Assembly: GCA_934871445.1 (NCBI GenBank) | Contig: CAKXBD010000003.1 | Location: 7,828-31,984 of the forward strand | Length of the DNA: 24,157 bases | Reading direction: 5' to 3' | Origin: an uncultured bacterium | GTDB taxonomy: Bacteria; Bacillota; Clostridia; Christensenellales; Borkfalkiaceae | Shown here: positions 1 through 6,689 of the stretch, one piece after another | Layout: every line of letters starts with the position of its first letter | Numbering within the stretch: position 1 is the stretch's first letter | Position numbers and translations under genes: made by a program | Notes under the pieces: model-generated | Told to the model about the DNA's origin: nothing | The model's input: the letters and a program-made list of their open reading frames with translations, nothing else | Database searches by the model: none

Positions 1-8
1 GTTTTTGT

Positions 9-37
9 TTGCTTTAATTGACGAATTGATATATAAT
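9..37 (+). promoter_or_regulatory. Probable sigma-A promoter of the lipoprotein gene
   Basis: A -10 box TATAAT lies at 32-37. A -35-like TTGCTT lies at 9-14, with a 17-base spacer. It is about 75 bases upstream of the lipoprotein start at 114. The -35 box is imperfect and the window begins only a few bases upstream, so another promoter further left cannot be excluded. Confidence 0.5.
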
Positions 38-113
38 AGAATATGCGTTGATATTGTCGGGAAATGCACGTTCTTTTTTTCCGGCCGACATTATTTTTAA
101 GGAGTCCTTTACA

Positions 114-2483
114 ATGCGGGATAAATTCAAGAAGTTGACAAGTATGATTGCCGCGGCGGCGCTCTGCGCTACGGTGGTCTCGTTTGCGGGCTGTTCGGAT
201 AACTATTCGACCAAAGTTCCCGGAGACGATATTTTTGAAGGAGAGGTTGTATCCAACGGCGGCTTTGTCGTCGAGAAGGGCAATTACGTTTACTTCATCA
301 ACGGGGCGGAAGAATATACGGCGTCGAATAAATACGGCGAAGTTGTCAAAGGGGCGCTGATGCGCCTTTCCAAGTCGGATCTTGAGAACAAGAATTACGA
401 CAATGCGGTGACGGTAGTTCCTTCGCTGTTCGTCGCGCAGAATTTCGATGCAGGCATTTATATTTACGGCGATTATGTGTATTATGCCTCTCCCACGACC
501 GAAAAGGATCAGGACGGCAACGTGCAGAACGATTGGATCAGCTTCAAGAGAGCAAAGCTCGACGGCAGCGAAGCGATGAAGGATTACTACTTCCGTTCGG
601 ACGATAATGCGCTCGACTATCGTTTTGTCGAGGTGGACGACGTCGTTTATTGCCTGTATGTGGACGACAGCACGCTCTATTCCTATAATACGCAGACGAG
701 GACGGATACGGTGCTTGTCTCGGGGGCGGGCTCCGAGTTCTTTTTCGATAGCTCCGATCCCGAAAATCCCACGGTCTATTATACGATGGGCGTGACGCAG
801 GACGTCGATTCGGCCTCGTCCTTTACCGTTCCCTATACTCAACTTTACAGCGTCCGCGCAGATGCGCAGGTAGAAAAGGTGGACGCCTCCAATGCTTCCT
901 ATACGATTAAGGGAGGAAAGACCTATTCTTTCGACCGCGCCTATCTCGAGGATAATCTCGACGGCTTCGACGCTTCGGATTATACGACTTATCCCTATGT
1001 CAATTTAGGTGAATTGGTGCTGGACGGAAAAGGTTCTTCGACTGCTCAGAAACAGACGCAGTTCAACGACGATACGAGCACGCCCGCCACGCCCGACGGC
1101 TATACCTACACGATTCAGAGCTATCAGAACGACGGGATATATTTCACCCGTACCAACGTCAATAAGACCTCTTCGGACGGCGAGAACAGCAAGCTCTATT
1201 ATCTTTCGGACGAAGCGGTGTCCGCGGCGGATTGGAAGACGATCGCCGGCAATCAGGGCGAGGAAATCGACACGGTCGCTTTGAATACCACGAATGCTTC
1301 GACTTCCGCGCTTTTCTATATCGAAAACGGAACGCATTATTATATTTATGCTTCCGACACGAAGGTTTACAGAAACAAAGCGAATGACGACGGAACGGTG
1401 GCTGAAAGCCTGCTGATGATTCCGAAGGCGGAAAGCGCGCCTACGCTTTGGAAAACAGAGGGCGATTATCTCTATTATTATGCAACGGGCACGAACGGCA
1501 ATAATCTTTCGAGAATCAACTATAAAGGTACGGAGGAGGACTATAATCCCCTGCTTTTGACGGAGGAGTATAAACCCGCGAAAATTTTGGATGTCGATTG
1601 GAATTCTTCGTGGTACAAGCCCGAATTTATCGGCACCGACCTGTTCTTCTCGAACGCGCAGTCCTTCGGTTCTACGTCGTATAATTATATTTATGTCGTC
1701 AGCCTTGCAGGCGAGAACGGAATCATGAACGCGGAGGAACTCAAAGCGTTCAACGATAAATACGAGGAAGTGACGGAGTATATCGACGAGTTCTCGTCGA
1801 ATAACGCCGACCTTCAAACGGCGCTCAAATATTATTTCCGCACGGGCGAGACGAAATATTTCTATGAAAACTTAGATGAAGCGAGAGAGGCGAAGTATAA
1901 CGATTACTATCTTTACAGCAAATACGCCATCGAGGAATTCGGTGCGTTCACCGAGAAAAGATTGAGCACCAATAAAGGTGCAAACGATTATAGCACCATG
2001 TTCGACGCCGATAAAGGCGACGCTTACTACGGCGTAGAGAGCTATTTCATGAACATGGTCGGGAAATTAAAGGAATCGGACGAGGAAGCCATCAACGAGG
2101 CATGGAAGGACTCCTTGAAGAATATTCCCGAGGAGACCGAAGAAGGCTGGGCGACATGGCAGAAAGTTTTGTTGGGCGTAGGGATTGCGGCAGGCGTTCT
2201 GATTGTGGCGGCGGCGATTGCGATTCCGGTAATCTTCCACGTCAGGAAGAAGCGGAAGGCCGAAGCGGACAGAGAAGCGACGAAGGTGAAGAAGCCCGTA
2301 ATCGACACGACGGACGATAAATCTATCGACGTATACGCAGACGATGCGGCGGAGAACGCCGTCGGAAGCGAAGCGGAAAAAGCGCCCGCGGATTCTGACA
2401 GCGTCGAAACGGAAGAAACGTCCTCGGAAATTGATGAAGCGGAAGTTTCCGAACCGTCGGAAGCGGATAAAAAAGACGAATAA
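114..2483 (+). CDS. Large surface lipoprotein with a second, C-terminal membrane anchor (DUF5050-like)
   Basis: The protein has 789 residues from the ATG at 114, which has AAGGAG about 8 bases upstream; an in-frame ATG at 48 has no such site. The N-terminus is a lipoprotein signal peptide: KK, a hydrophobic stretch, then FAGC with Cys27 as the lipidated residue. The long extracellular part is rich in Tyr, Asp, Asn and Ser and has recurring strand-like units of the type 'NYVYFING', 'DYVYYAS', 'DYLYYYAT' and 'THYYIYAS'. These resemble the DUF5050/beta-propeller repeats of clostridial surface proteins. A single hydrophobic helix follows at about 685-710, then RKKRK and a roughly 75-residue acidic tail, which should be cytoplasmic. 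Function is unknown; a cell-surface binding or sensing role is inference. It has its own promoter and terminator, so it is probably monocistronic. The lipoprotein call is firm; the repeat family is a moderate call. Confidence 0.85.
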   Translation: MRDKFKKLTSMIAAAALCATVVSFAGCSDNYSTKVPGDDIFEGEVVSNGGFVVEKGNYVYFINGAEEYTASNKYGEVVKGALMRLSKSDLENKNYDNAVTVVPSLFVAQNFDAGIYIYGDYVYYASPTTEKDQDGNVQNDWISFKRAKLDGSEAMKDYYFRSDDNALDYRFVEVDDVVYCLYVDDSTLYSYNTQTRTDTVLVSGAGSEFFFDSSDPENPTVYYTMGVTQDVDSASSFTVPYTQLYSVRADAQVEKVDASNASYTIKGGKTYSFDRAYLEDNLDGFDASDYTTYPYVNLGELVLDGKGSSTAQKQTQFNDDTSTPATPDGYTYTIQSYQNDGIYFTRTNVNKTSSDGENSKLYYLSDEAVSAADWKTIAGNQGEEIDTVALNTTNASTSALFYIENGTHYYIYASDTKVYRNKANDDGTVAESLLMIPKAESAPTLWKTEGDYLYYYATGTNGNNLSRINYKGTEEDYNPLLLTEEYKPAKILDVDWNSSWYKPEFIGTDLFFSNAQSFGSTSYNYIYVVSLAGENGIMNAEELKAFNDKYEEVTEYIDEFSSNNADLQTALKYYFRTGETKYFYENLDEAREAKYNDYYLYSKYAIEEFGAFTEKRLSTNKGANDYSTMFDADKGDAYYGVESYFMNMVGKLKESDEEAINEAWKDSLKNIPEETEEGWATWQKVLLGVGIAAGVLIVAAAIAIPVIFHVRKKRKAEADREATKVKKPVIDTTDDKSIDVYADDAAENAVGSEAEKAPADSDSVETEETSSEIDEAEVSEPSEADKKDE

Positions 2484-2493
2484 TGCAAAAGAT

Positions 2494-2529
2494 AAAAGGA
2501 GCCGTTTCGAGGGGAAGCGGCTCCTTTTT
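2494..2529 (+). terminator. Rho-independent terminator after the lipoprotein gene
   Basis: The arms aaaaggagccg (2494-2504) and cggctcctttt (2518-2528) pair. The stem can extend inward with tttc/gaag, leaving a 5-base loop. A run of T follows. It sits 10 bases after the stop codon. Confidence 0.85.
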
Positions 2530-2581
2530 GCGCCGAAAAAAAATTTTTTTTCCGAAATATTCAAAAATGCGTGAAAAACAG

Positions 2582-2610
2582 TTTACAAACTCTGAAATTC
2601 TTAATATAAT
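2582..2610 (+). promoter_or_regulatory. Sigma-A promoter of the acidic zinc-ribbon gene
   Basis: TTTACA at 2582-2587 and TATAAT at 2605-2610 are separated by exactly 17 bases. They lie about 60 bases upstream of the start codon at 2669. Confidence 0.8.
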
Positions 2611-2668
2611 ATAGCAAAATCGCGGCGAAGGAGCCGATAAAAAATAAACGAAATGAGGGAAGGACTTT

Positions 2669-3211
2669 ATGGCAAGATACGTATTATGCCCTAGATGCGA
2701 GTTAAATTTTATCGACGCGGAAACGCAGGAGTATTGCGACGTATGCGTGAAAGAAATGCAGGGGGCAAAGACTTTTGCGGACGATTTGGAAGAGGTGGAG
2801 GAGACGGAAGAAACGGAACTCTGCCCCATCTGCGGCGAGAACTACATGCGCGTCGGAGAGACGATGTGCGACGAGTGCAAGAAGAAGACGGAGTACGAGG
2901 AAGAGGAGACGGACGATCCGGATAAGGACGATGCGTGGAGGAGCTATCTCGATGACGACGTAGAGGATTTGGGGATACCGCTTTCCGACGAAGAATTTGA
3001 AGACGATGAGGAAGATGACGAAGACGACGAGTACGACGACAGCGAAGAAGGGAAACGGGAGGACGACGATTTCGAATATGTATCGGCGGACGACTATTAT
3101 CCCGACGACGATGACGAAGACGATGACGACGAGGAAGATCCGTTCGATGACGACGATGCTCCCACGCCGAAGTCGGGCGGCAAAAAGAAGCGCCGCGACG
3201 ATGATTTCTGA
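2669..3211 (+). CDS. Acidic protein with two zinc ribbons, function unknown
   Basis: The protein has 180 residues and starts at an ATG preceded by GGGAAGGA. Two zinc-ribbon-like units are visible at the N-terminus: C7-x2-C10 with C23-x2-C26, and C52-x2-C55 with C67-x2-C70. From about residue 75 to the end the chain is dominated by Asp and Glu, with runs such as DDDDEDDDDEE. A short basic patch, GGKKKRR, precedes the terminal DDDF. No membrane segment or signal peptide is seen, so it should be cytoplasmic. A polyanionic tail on zinc ribbons suggests contact with a basic partner such as an RNA- or DNA-binding protein, loosely like the acidic tail of RNA polymerase delta; this is inference only. 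It has its own promoter and a perfect terminator. I do not recognise a named family. Confidence 0.85.
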   Translation: MARYVLCPRCELNFIDAETQEYCDVCVKEMQGAKTFADDLEEVEETEETELCPICGENYMRVGETMCDECKKKTEYEEEETDDPDKDDAWRSYLDDDVEDLGIPLSDEEFEDDEEDDEDDEYDDSEEGKREDDDFEYVSADDYYPDDDDEDDDDEEDPFDDDDAPTPKSGGKKKRRDDDF

Positions 3212-3222
3212 GCGCCTTAAAG

Positions 3223-3260
3223 AACAGAGGTATAGCCGAAAGGCTATACCTCTGTTTTTT
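3223..3260. terminator. Strong, probably bidirectional terminator
   Basis: A perfect 15-bp inverted repeat (3223-3237 with 3242-3256) closes on a GAAA tetraloop. TTTTTT follows on the plus strand, where it ends the acidic zinc-ribbon gene. On the minus strand the same stem is followed by a weaker T-rich stretch (ttcttt) and could end the small genes and rubrerythrin. Confidence 0.9.
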
Positions 3261-3329
3261 CGCTTTCTTTTCATTTTTCCATCGCGGAAGAACGAAAAGA
3301 AAATCATTTGAAGAGCTCTTTTTGTAATT

Positions 3330-3494
3330 TTACAGGTCGTCCGCGTCCTGAACGGGAATTTCCCGCGAGTTTTTGGGCGTTCCCGTATAACTGCCGTTTA
3401 CGTCCGTATCCGAATGCATATCGGTAAGAGCCGTAGCCTTCTTGGTGGGCGCAAAATGCGAGCTTTTCCGTTTAGTCGCAGTTTTGGGTTTCAT
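3330..3494 (-). CDS. Small protein ending PVQDADDL, overlapping the Asn-rich gene
   Basis: Reading the minus strand from the ATG at 3494-3492 gives 54 residues ending in TAA at 3332-3330. The N-terminal third is basic (MKPKTATKRKSS). The C-terminal half reads DTDVNGSYTGTP then IPVQDADDL. A GSYTG...PVQDADDL pattern is one I associate with short uncharacterised clostridial proteins; that is recall, not a search. It overlaps the preceding Asn-rich frame by 23 bases and has no clear ribosome binding site. It may therefore be translated by coupling, from an internal start (ATG at 3419), or as the second half of a gene split by a frameshift. Function unknown. Confidence 0.6.
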   Translation of the reverse strand: MKPKTATKRKSSHFAPTKKATALTDMHSDTDVNGSYTGTPKNSREIPVQDADDL

Positions 3495-3594
3495 TGTTGT
3501 TCTTGTTCTTATTGCAGTTTTTGTTGCCGCAATTTTTGTTCTGGTTCTGGGAATTGTTGTAGTTTTTGTTCTGATTGTTGTTTTTGTTTTTCAT
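3472..3594 (-). CDS. 40-residue Asn/Lys-rich peptide with cysteines
   Basis: On the minus strand the ATG at 3594-3592 has AGGAG 11 bases upstream (3610-3606) and opens a 40-residue frame ending in TAA at 3474-3472. The peptide is almost entirely Asn, Lys and Gln, with Cys at 22, 27 and 39 (NCGNKNC, QNCD). It lies 62 bases after the rubrerythrin stop on the same strand, so it is probably cotranscribed with it. The low-complexity hydrophilic composition resembles Asn-rich small coat-type or structural peptides, but no function is claimed. Plus-strand frames over this DNA give only Val/Phe/Cys-rich shadow peptides. The good ribosome site supports real translation. Confidence 0.55.
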   Translation of the reverse strand: MKNKNNNQNKNYNNSQNQNKNCGNKNCNKNKNNNETQNCD

Positions 3595-3656
3595 GATTTT
3601 TTAATCTCCTTTTTTATTTTGATTTTTTACGAAAGCGGTGTTTCTGCTTATCGAAA

Positions 3657-4253
3657 TCAGAGTCTTACGCCTTCAAAGGGCAAATGCAACTCTACGTGAC
3701 CCTGGTCTGCCTTGCATAAGGGACAAATTTTCCAGGCCTCTGTACCTACGTGCATATAGCCACATTCGCTGCACACCCAGAGAATGGGTGAATCGTTTTT
3801 ATAGAGCGTATCATTTTTTACTGCCTCATAGAGATAGTTGAAAATGATATTGTGCTGTTTTTCCACTTCGGCGACCATACGGTAGAGAGCCGCGACGTCC
3901 TTAAAGCCTTCTTTTTCAGCCGTTTCGGCAAATTTCGGATAAATCTCCGTGGATTCGCTTTTTTCGTCAATCGCGGCAAAACGAAGTCCGTCAATTAAAC
4001 TTCCCGCATGGAAAGGGTATCCGGCGTCCAAAACGATATTGTCTTTGCTGCCTGCTTTTTCTTGAAGCATTTCAAAAAAGCGTTTCGCGTGATACGTTTC
4101 ATTTTTCGCTATCGTTTTGATCGCATCGGAAAGGGTTTTCAATTTTTCTTGCATGGCAAGTTTCGCCGTGAGCTGATAGCGCATACCTGCCTGACTTTCT
4201 CCCGCAAAACTGCGGGCAAGATTTTTGAAAGTTTCTGTCTGTTCAAATTGCAT
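3657..4253 (-). CDS. rbr: Rubrerythrin
   Basis: This non-haem iron peroxidase reduces hydrogen peroxide in anaerobes, taking electrons through its rubredoxin-like domain. From the ATG at 4253 it has 198 residues, close to the usual rubrerythrin length. The ferritin-like four-helix part carries the expected ligands: E19 in AGES, E52-x2-H55, E100/E103 region, and E131-x2-H134 in EKQH. The C-terminal rubredoxin-type ribbon is C161-x2-C164 with C177-x2-C180. GGGAG lies 10 bases before this start. An upstream in-frame ATG at 4316 would add 21 residues not typical of the family, although it too has an AAGGA nearby. It is divergent from trmL. Two small genes follow it. A PerR-like regulator lies about 4.4 kb away and could control it, but I could not identify a convincing Per box here. 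Confidence 0.95.
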   Translation of the reverse strand: MQFEQTETFKNLARSFAGESQAGMRYQLTAKLAMQEKLKTLSDAIKTIAKNETYHAKRFFEMLQEKAGSKDNIVLDAGYPFHAGSLIDGLRFAAIDEKSESTEIYPKFAETAEKEGFKDVAALYRMVAEVEKQHNIIFNYLYEAVKNDTLYKNDSPILWVCSECGYMHVGTEAWKICPLCKADQGHVELHLPFEGVRL

Positions 4254-4263
4254 GTTATTTAAT

Positions 4264-4284
4264 CTCCCGAAGGCACCGCCTTCG
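4264..4284 (-). promoter_or_regulatory. Hairpin touching the rubrerythrin ribosome binding site
   Basis: On the minus strand a perfect 7-bp stem (4284-4278 with 4274-4268, 3-base loop) ends in the first G of the GGGAG (4268-4264) used by the start at 4253. It could modulate access to the ribosome site. It could equally be chance within the coding sequence of the longer form starting at 4316. Confidence 0.35.
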
Positions 4285-4462
4285 TTATTCAGTATGTCCC
4301 GCATTTTTTCTTTCATGCTCGAAAGTTCCTTCCAATGCTTGCCAAATTCGAGAAATCGGAGTAAAATATATAAGGATAATAAAAGGTGCCGAAACTTAGA
4401 ACGCGCGGTCTTAAATACCTGCGATTTTTCGGTAAAATAGATTCAATCAGAGGTAATCGATT

Positions 4463-4969
4463 ATGTTCAACATCGTTTTGGTAGAGCCCGAAATTCCGCA
4501 GAATACGGGAAATATTGCCCGTACGTGTGCGGCGACGGGTTGTAGACTGCACCTTGTGCGCCCTTTGGGATTTGAGATCTCGGATAGATACTTAAAGCGT
4601 GCGGGGCTGGATTATTGGCACCTTTTGGAAATTTTTTACTATGACAGCTTTGCGGAATTGGAGGCGAAATTTCCGAACTCCCGCTTTTTCTATTTCACGA
4701 CCAAGGGGCGGACTCGCCATAGCGACGCCTCTTTCCGCGACGGAGATTTTCTCGTATTCGGCAAGGAGACGAAAGGACTTCCCGAGGAGCTGCTTTTAAG
4801 ACATCCCGACGAATGTCTGAGGATTCCGATGTTTTCCGAGGCCCGTTCATTGAATTTGAGCAATTCGGTGGCCGTAGCGGTATACGAGGCGCTTCGTCAG
4901 ACGGATTATCGCGGGCTTACGGACAAAGGGGAGCTTCACGAGCATCGTTGGACAGAGGCAGAAAAATAA
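4463..4969 (+). CDS. trmL: tRNA (cytidine/uridine-34 2'-O)-methyltransferase TrmL
   Basis: This SPOUT-fold enzyme methylates the ribose of the wobble base of tRNA-Leu using S-adenosylmethionine. At 168 residues it has the family's usual size. The hallmark motifs are all visible: PEIPQNTGNIARTC at 9-22, LVFGKETKGLP in the middle, and IPMFSEARSLNLSNSVAVAVYEALRQ near the end, which form the knotted cofactor site. The start has AGAGGTAA just upstream. A weak promoter candidate is CTTAAA, 17 bases, TAAAAT (4410-4438). It is divergent from rubrerythrin. spoIIR follows about 105 bases downstream in the same direction without a clear terminator. Confidence 0.95.
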   Translation: MFNIVLVEPEIPQNTGNIARTCAATGCRLHLVRPLGFEISDRYLKRAGLDYWHLLEIFYYDSFAELEAKFPNSRFFYFTTKGRTRHSDASFRDGDFLVFGKETKGLPEELLLRHPDECLRIPMFSEARSLNLSNSVAVAVYEALRQTDYRGLTDKGELHEHRWTEAEK

Positions 4970-5075
4970 AATGTATTCGTGAAGGTATAAATTATTTCAA
5001 AGCCGTCAATAACTTCCGTATAAAGAAAGGCGCGGACGAGTTTTCCGCCCTTTGAAAAGCGGAGGTTATTTTTTT

Positions 5076-5618
5076 ATGAAAAAATTTTGCATAACTTTTT
5101 TAATGTCAGGCATAATAATTTTGTCGGCAATCGGATTGTGTATGGGAGGCTTCGGAGTCTCGGCTTCTGCGAATACGGAATATTTGCGAATTCATATCCG
5201 CGCAAATTCCAATTCGGGAGAGGATCAGGCCGTTAAATATGTCGTTCGGGACGCGGTCGTGGAATTTCTCACTCCGCTGGTTGCGGAAGCCGAAACGAAG
5301 GAGGAGGCCATATCCCTCATGAACGAAAATCTTTCCGGCATAGAACGCTGCGCCGACGAGGTTTTAAGGGCTCACGGCTTTTTCTACGGCGCGAAAGCGC
5401 GTTTGACGGAAGAGGAGTTCCCCACCCGCGTCTATGGAGAATATACGCTGGAAGCGGGCGTCTATCAGGCTCTTATTCTTGCCCTCGGCACAGGGACGGG
5501 CGATAATTGGTGGTGCGTCGTCTATCCGCCGCTCTGCTTTGCGGGACAGCCGGGCGACAACATCATCTATAAAAGCAAAATAAAGGAAATCATCGATCGC
5601 TGGAAAGCCGGCCGTTAA
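5076..5618 (+). CDS. spoIIR: Stage II sporulation protein R
   Basis: SpoIIR is made in the forespore and secreted into the intermembrane space, where it triggers SpoIIGA to process pro-sigma-E in the mother cell. The ATG at 5076 follows GGAGGT by 9 bases; a TTG at 5052 is in frame but has no ribosome site. The protein has 180 residues. An N-terminal signal/anchor (about 5-30) is followed by the family signature YLRIHIRANSNSGEDQAVK and VRDAVVEFLTP. The C-terminal part has the conserved NWWCVVYPPLCF segment. In Bacillus the gene is under sigma-F; I did not find a convincing sigma-F promoter here. Its presence argues for a sporulating lineage. Confidence 0.95.
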   Translation: MKKFCITFLMSGIIILSAIGLCMGGFGVSASANTEYLRIHIRANSNSGEDQAVKYVVRDAVVEFLTPLVAEAETKEEAISLMNENLSGIERCADEVLRAHGFFYGAKARLTEEEFPTRVYGEYTLEAGVYQALILALGTGTGDNWWCVVYPPLCFAGQPGDNIIYKSKIKEIIDRWKAGR

Positions 5619-5744
5619 GCTGAAAAACGATTGAATTGAGCCGCTCAGCCGAAGGCAAAGCATTAAATTGATGTCCCGAAAGCGAAACCGCTCAACCCCG
5701 CCCGCCGTTCTTTCAGGCGCCCTACATAAACAGGAGGATTTATC

Positions 5745-6536
5745 ATGAAGAAGTTTATTAAAACGGGTGCTTTGACTGCCGCGATACTGTTGACGGGAAC
5801 AATATCCGCCATTGCCGCGGCTCTGCCCGCGAGTCCTCGCGCCGATAGATCGGTGTGGGAGACAGCGGCGGGAAACTCCGCGCTCGTCGAGGCAGATAAT
5901 AACGCATTCGGCGGCGCCGAATGGGCGGCCGTGCTCAAACCCGGCTCCAAAGGAGGCGAGGTAAAGGAAGTCCAGCGCCGTCTGAAACAGTGGGGATATT
6001 ATAAAGGAGAACCCGACGGGATTTTCGGCGCCGGTACCAAGGCTGCGGTTATCGCGTTCCAGAAAAAGAACGGACTCACCGCCGACGGTATTGTAGGCGC
6101 GGCGACCTTCCGCGCGCTGGGCATGAACGATTCGTATAACGTACTCATGAACCAGACGCAGAATTCTAAGCCTTCCGAGTTTACCAGCTCCGATCTGTAT
6201 CTCCTTGCAAAGACAATTTATGCCGAGGGGAGAGGGGAGCCGTATACGGGACAGGTAGCCATCGGAGCGGTCATACTCAACCGCGTCAGAAGTCCGGAAT
6301 TTCCCAACACGATTTCCGGAGTCGTTTATCAAAAGCATGCTTTCACGGCGGTATCGGACGGTCAGATCAACTTAACGCCCAATGAGAAGGCAATGCGCGC
6401 GGCACAGGACGCCGTAGACGGCTGGGACCCTACGGGCGGGGCGTTGTATTATTATAATCCCGCCATTGCGACGAGTTCTTGGATTTTCACTCGCGAAACG
6501 ATTACCGTTATCGGTAAACACGTTTTCGCTATCTGA
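5745..6536 (+). CDS. sleB: Spore cortex-lytic enzyme SleB
   Basis: SleB is a lytic transglycosylase that cleaves spore cortex peptidoglycan during germination and is stabilised by YpeB. The protein has 263 residues, with AGGAGG 7 bases before the start. A signal peptide occupies about 1-26 (KK, hydrophobic core, AIAAALPA). A peptidoglycan-binding domain (PG_binding_1) lies at about 65-126, seen in EVQRRLKQWGYY, DGIFGAGTKAAVIAFQK and DGIVGAATFRAL. The Hydrolase_2 catalytic domain covers about 150-263, with AKTIYAEGRGEP containing the likely catalytic Glu161, and GQVAIGAVILNRV. The ypeB start signal follows 27 bases downstream, so the two form an operon as in Bacillus. Confidence 0.95.
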   Translation: MKKFIKTGALTAAILLTGTISAIAAALPASPRADRSVWETAAGNSALVEADNNAFGGAEWAAVLKPGSKGGEVKEVQRRLKQWGYYKGEPDGIFGAGTKAAVIAFQKKNGLTADGIVGAATFRALGMNDSYNVLMNQTQNSKPSEFTSSDLYLLAKTIYAEGRGEPYTGQVAIGAVILNRVRSPEFPNTISGVVYQKHAFTAVSDGQINLTPNEKAMRAAQDAVDGWDPTGGALYYYNPAIATSSWIFTRETITVIGKHVFAI

Positions 6537-6563
6537 GTCGGACCATAAAAAGGAGTTAAAAGC

Positions 6564-6689
6564 ATGGAAAAGAAAGAAAACAATATTGCGAAAAACACGT
6601 CTTCGGGAGCGGAGAAAGTGGAGAACATTTCCGAGCGCGCTCAGGTAAAGGCAGAAACTATGGGAGAAAGCTGCCCAAGGCAGTCGTGA
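6564..6689 (+). pseudogene. Original N-terminus of ypeB, cut off by an apparent one-base frameshift
   Basis: An ATG at 6564 has AGGAG 8 bases upstream, the best start signal after sleB. The frame encodes MEKKENNIAKNTSSGAEKVE and continues to ETMGES before stopping at TGA 6687-6689. The stop overlaps the GTG (6686) that opens the long ypeB frame. Adding one A to the AAA at 6667-6669 would join the frames as ...ETMGEKLPKAVVTKK..., giving one uninterrupted protein of about 639 residues. I read this as the true start of ypeB. The break may be an assembly error or a real mutation. Alternatively ypeB may be made by reinitiation at the overlapping GTG. Confidence 0.7.

Noticed and set aside
1005..1817. 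270-residue open frame on the minus strand
   Set aside because: Antisense to the lipoprotein gene. Ile/Arg-rich text without domains or a start signal.
3442..3699. Hydrophobic plus-strand frame, Val/Phe rich, resembling a membrane peptide
   Set aside because: It is the complement of the Asn/Lys-rich minus-strand gene (Asn codons read backwards give Val/Phe/Leu), and it has no ribosome binding site.
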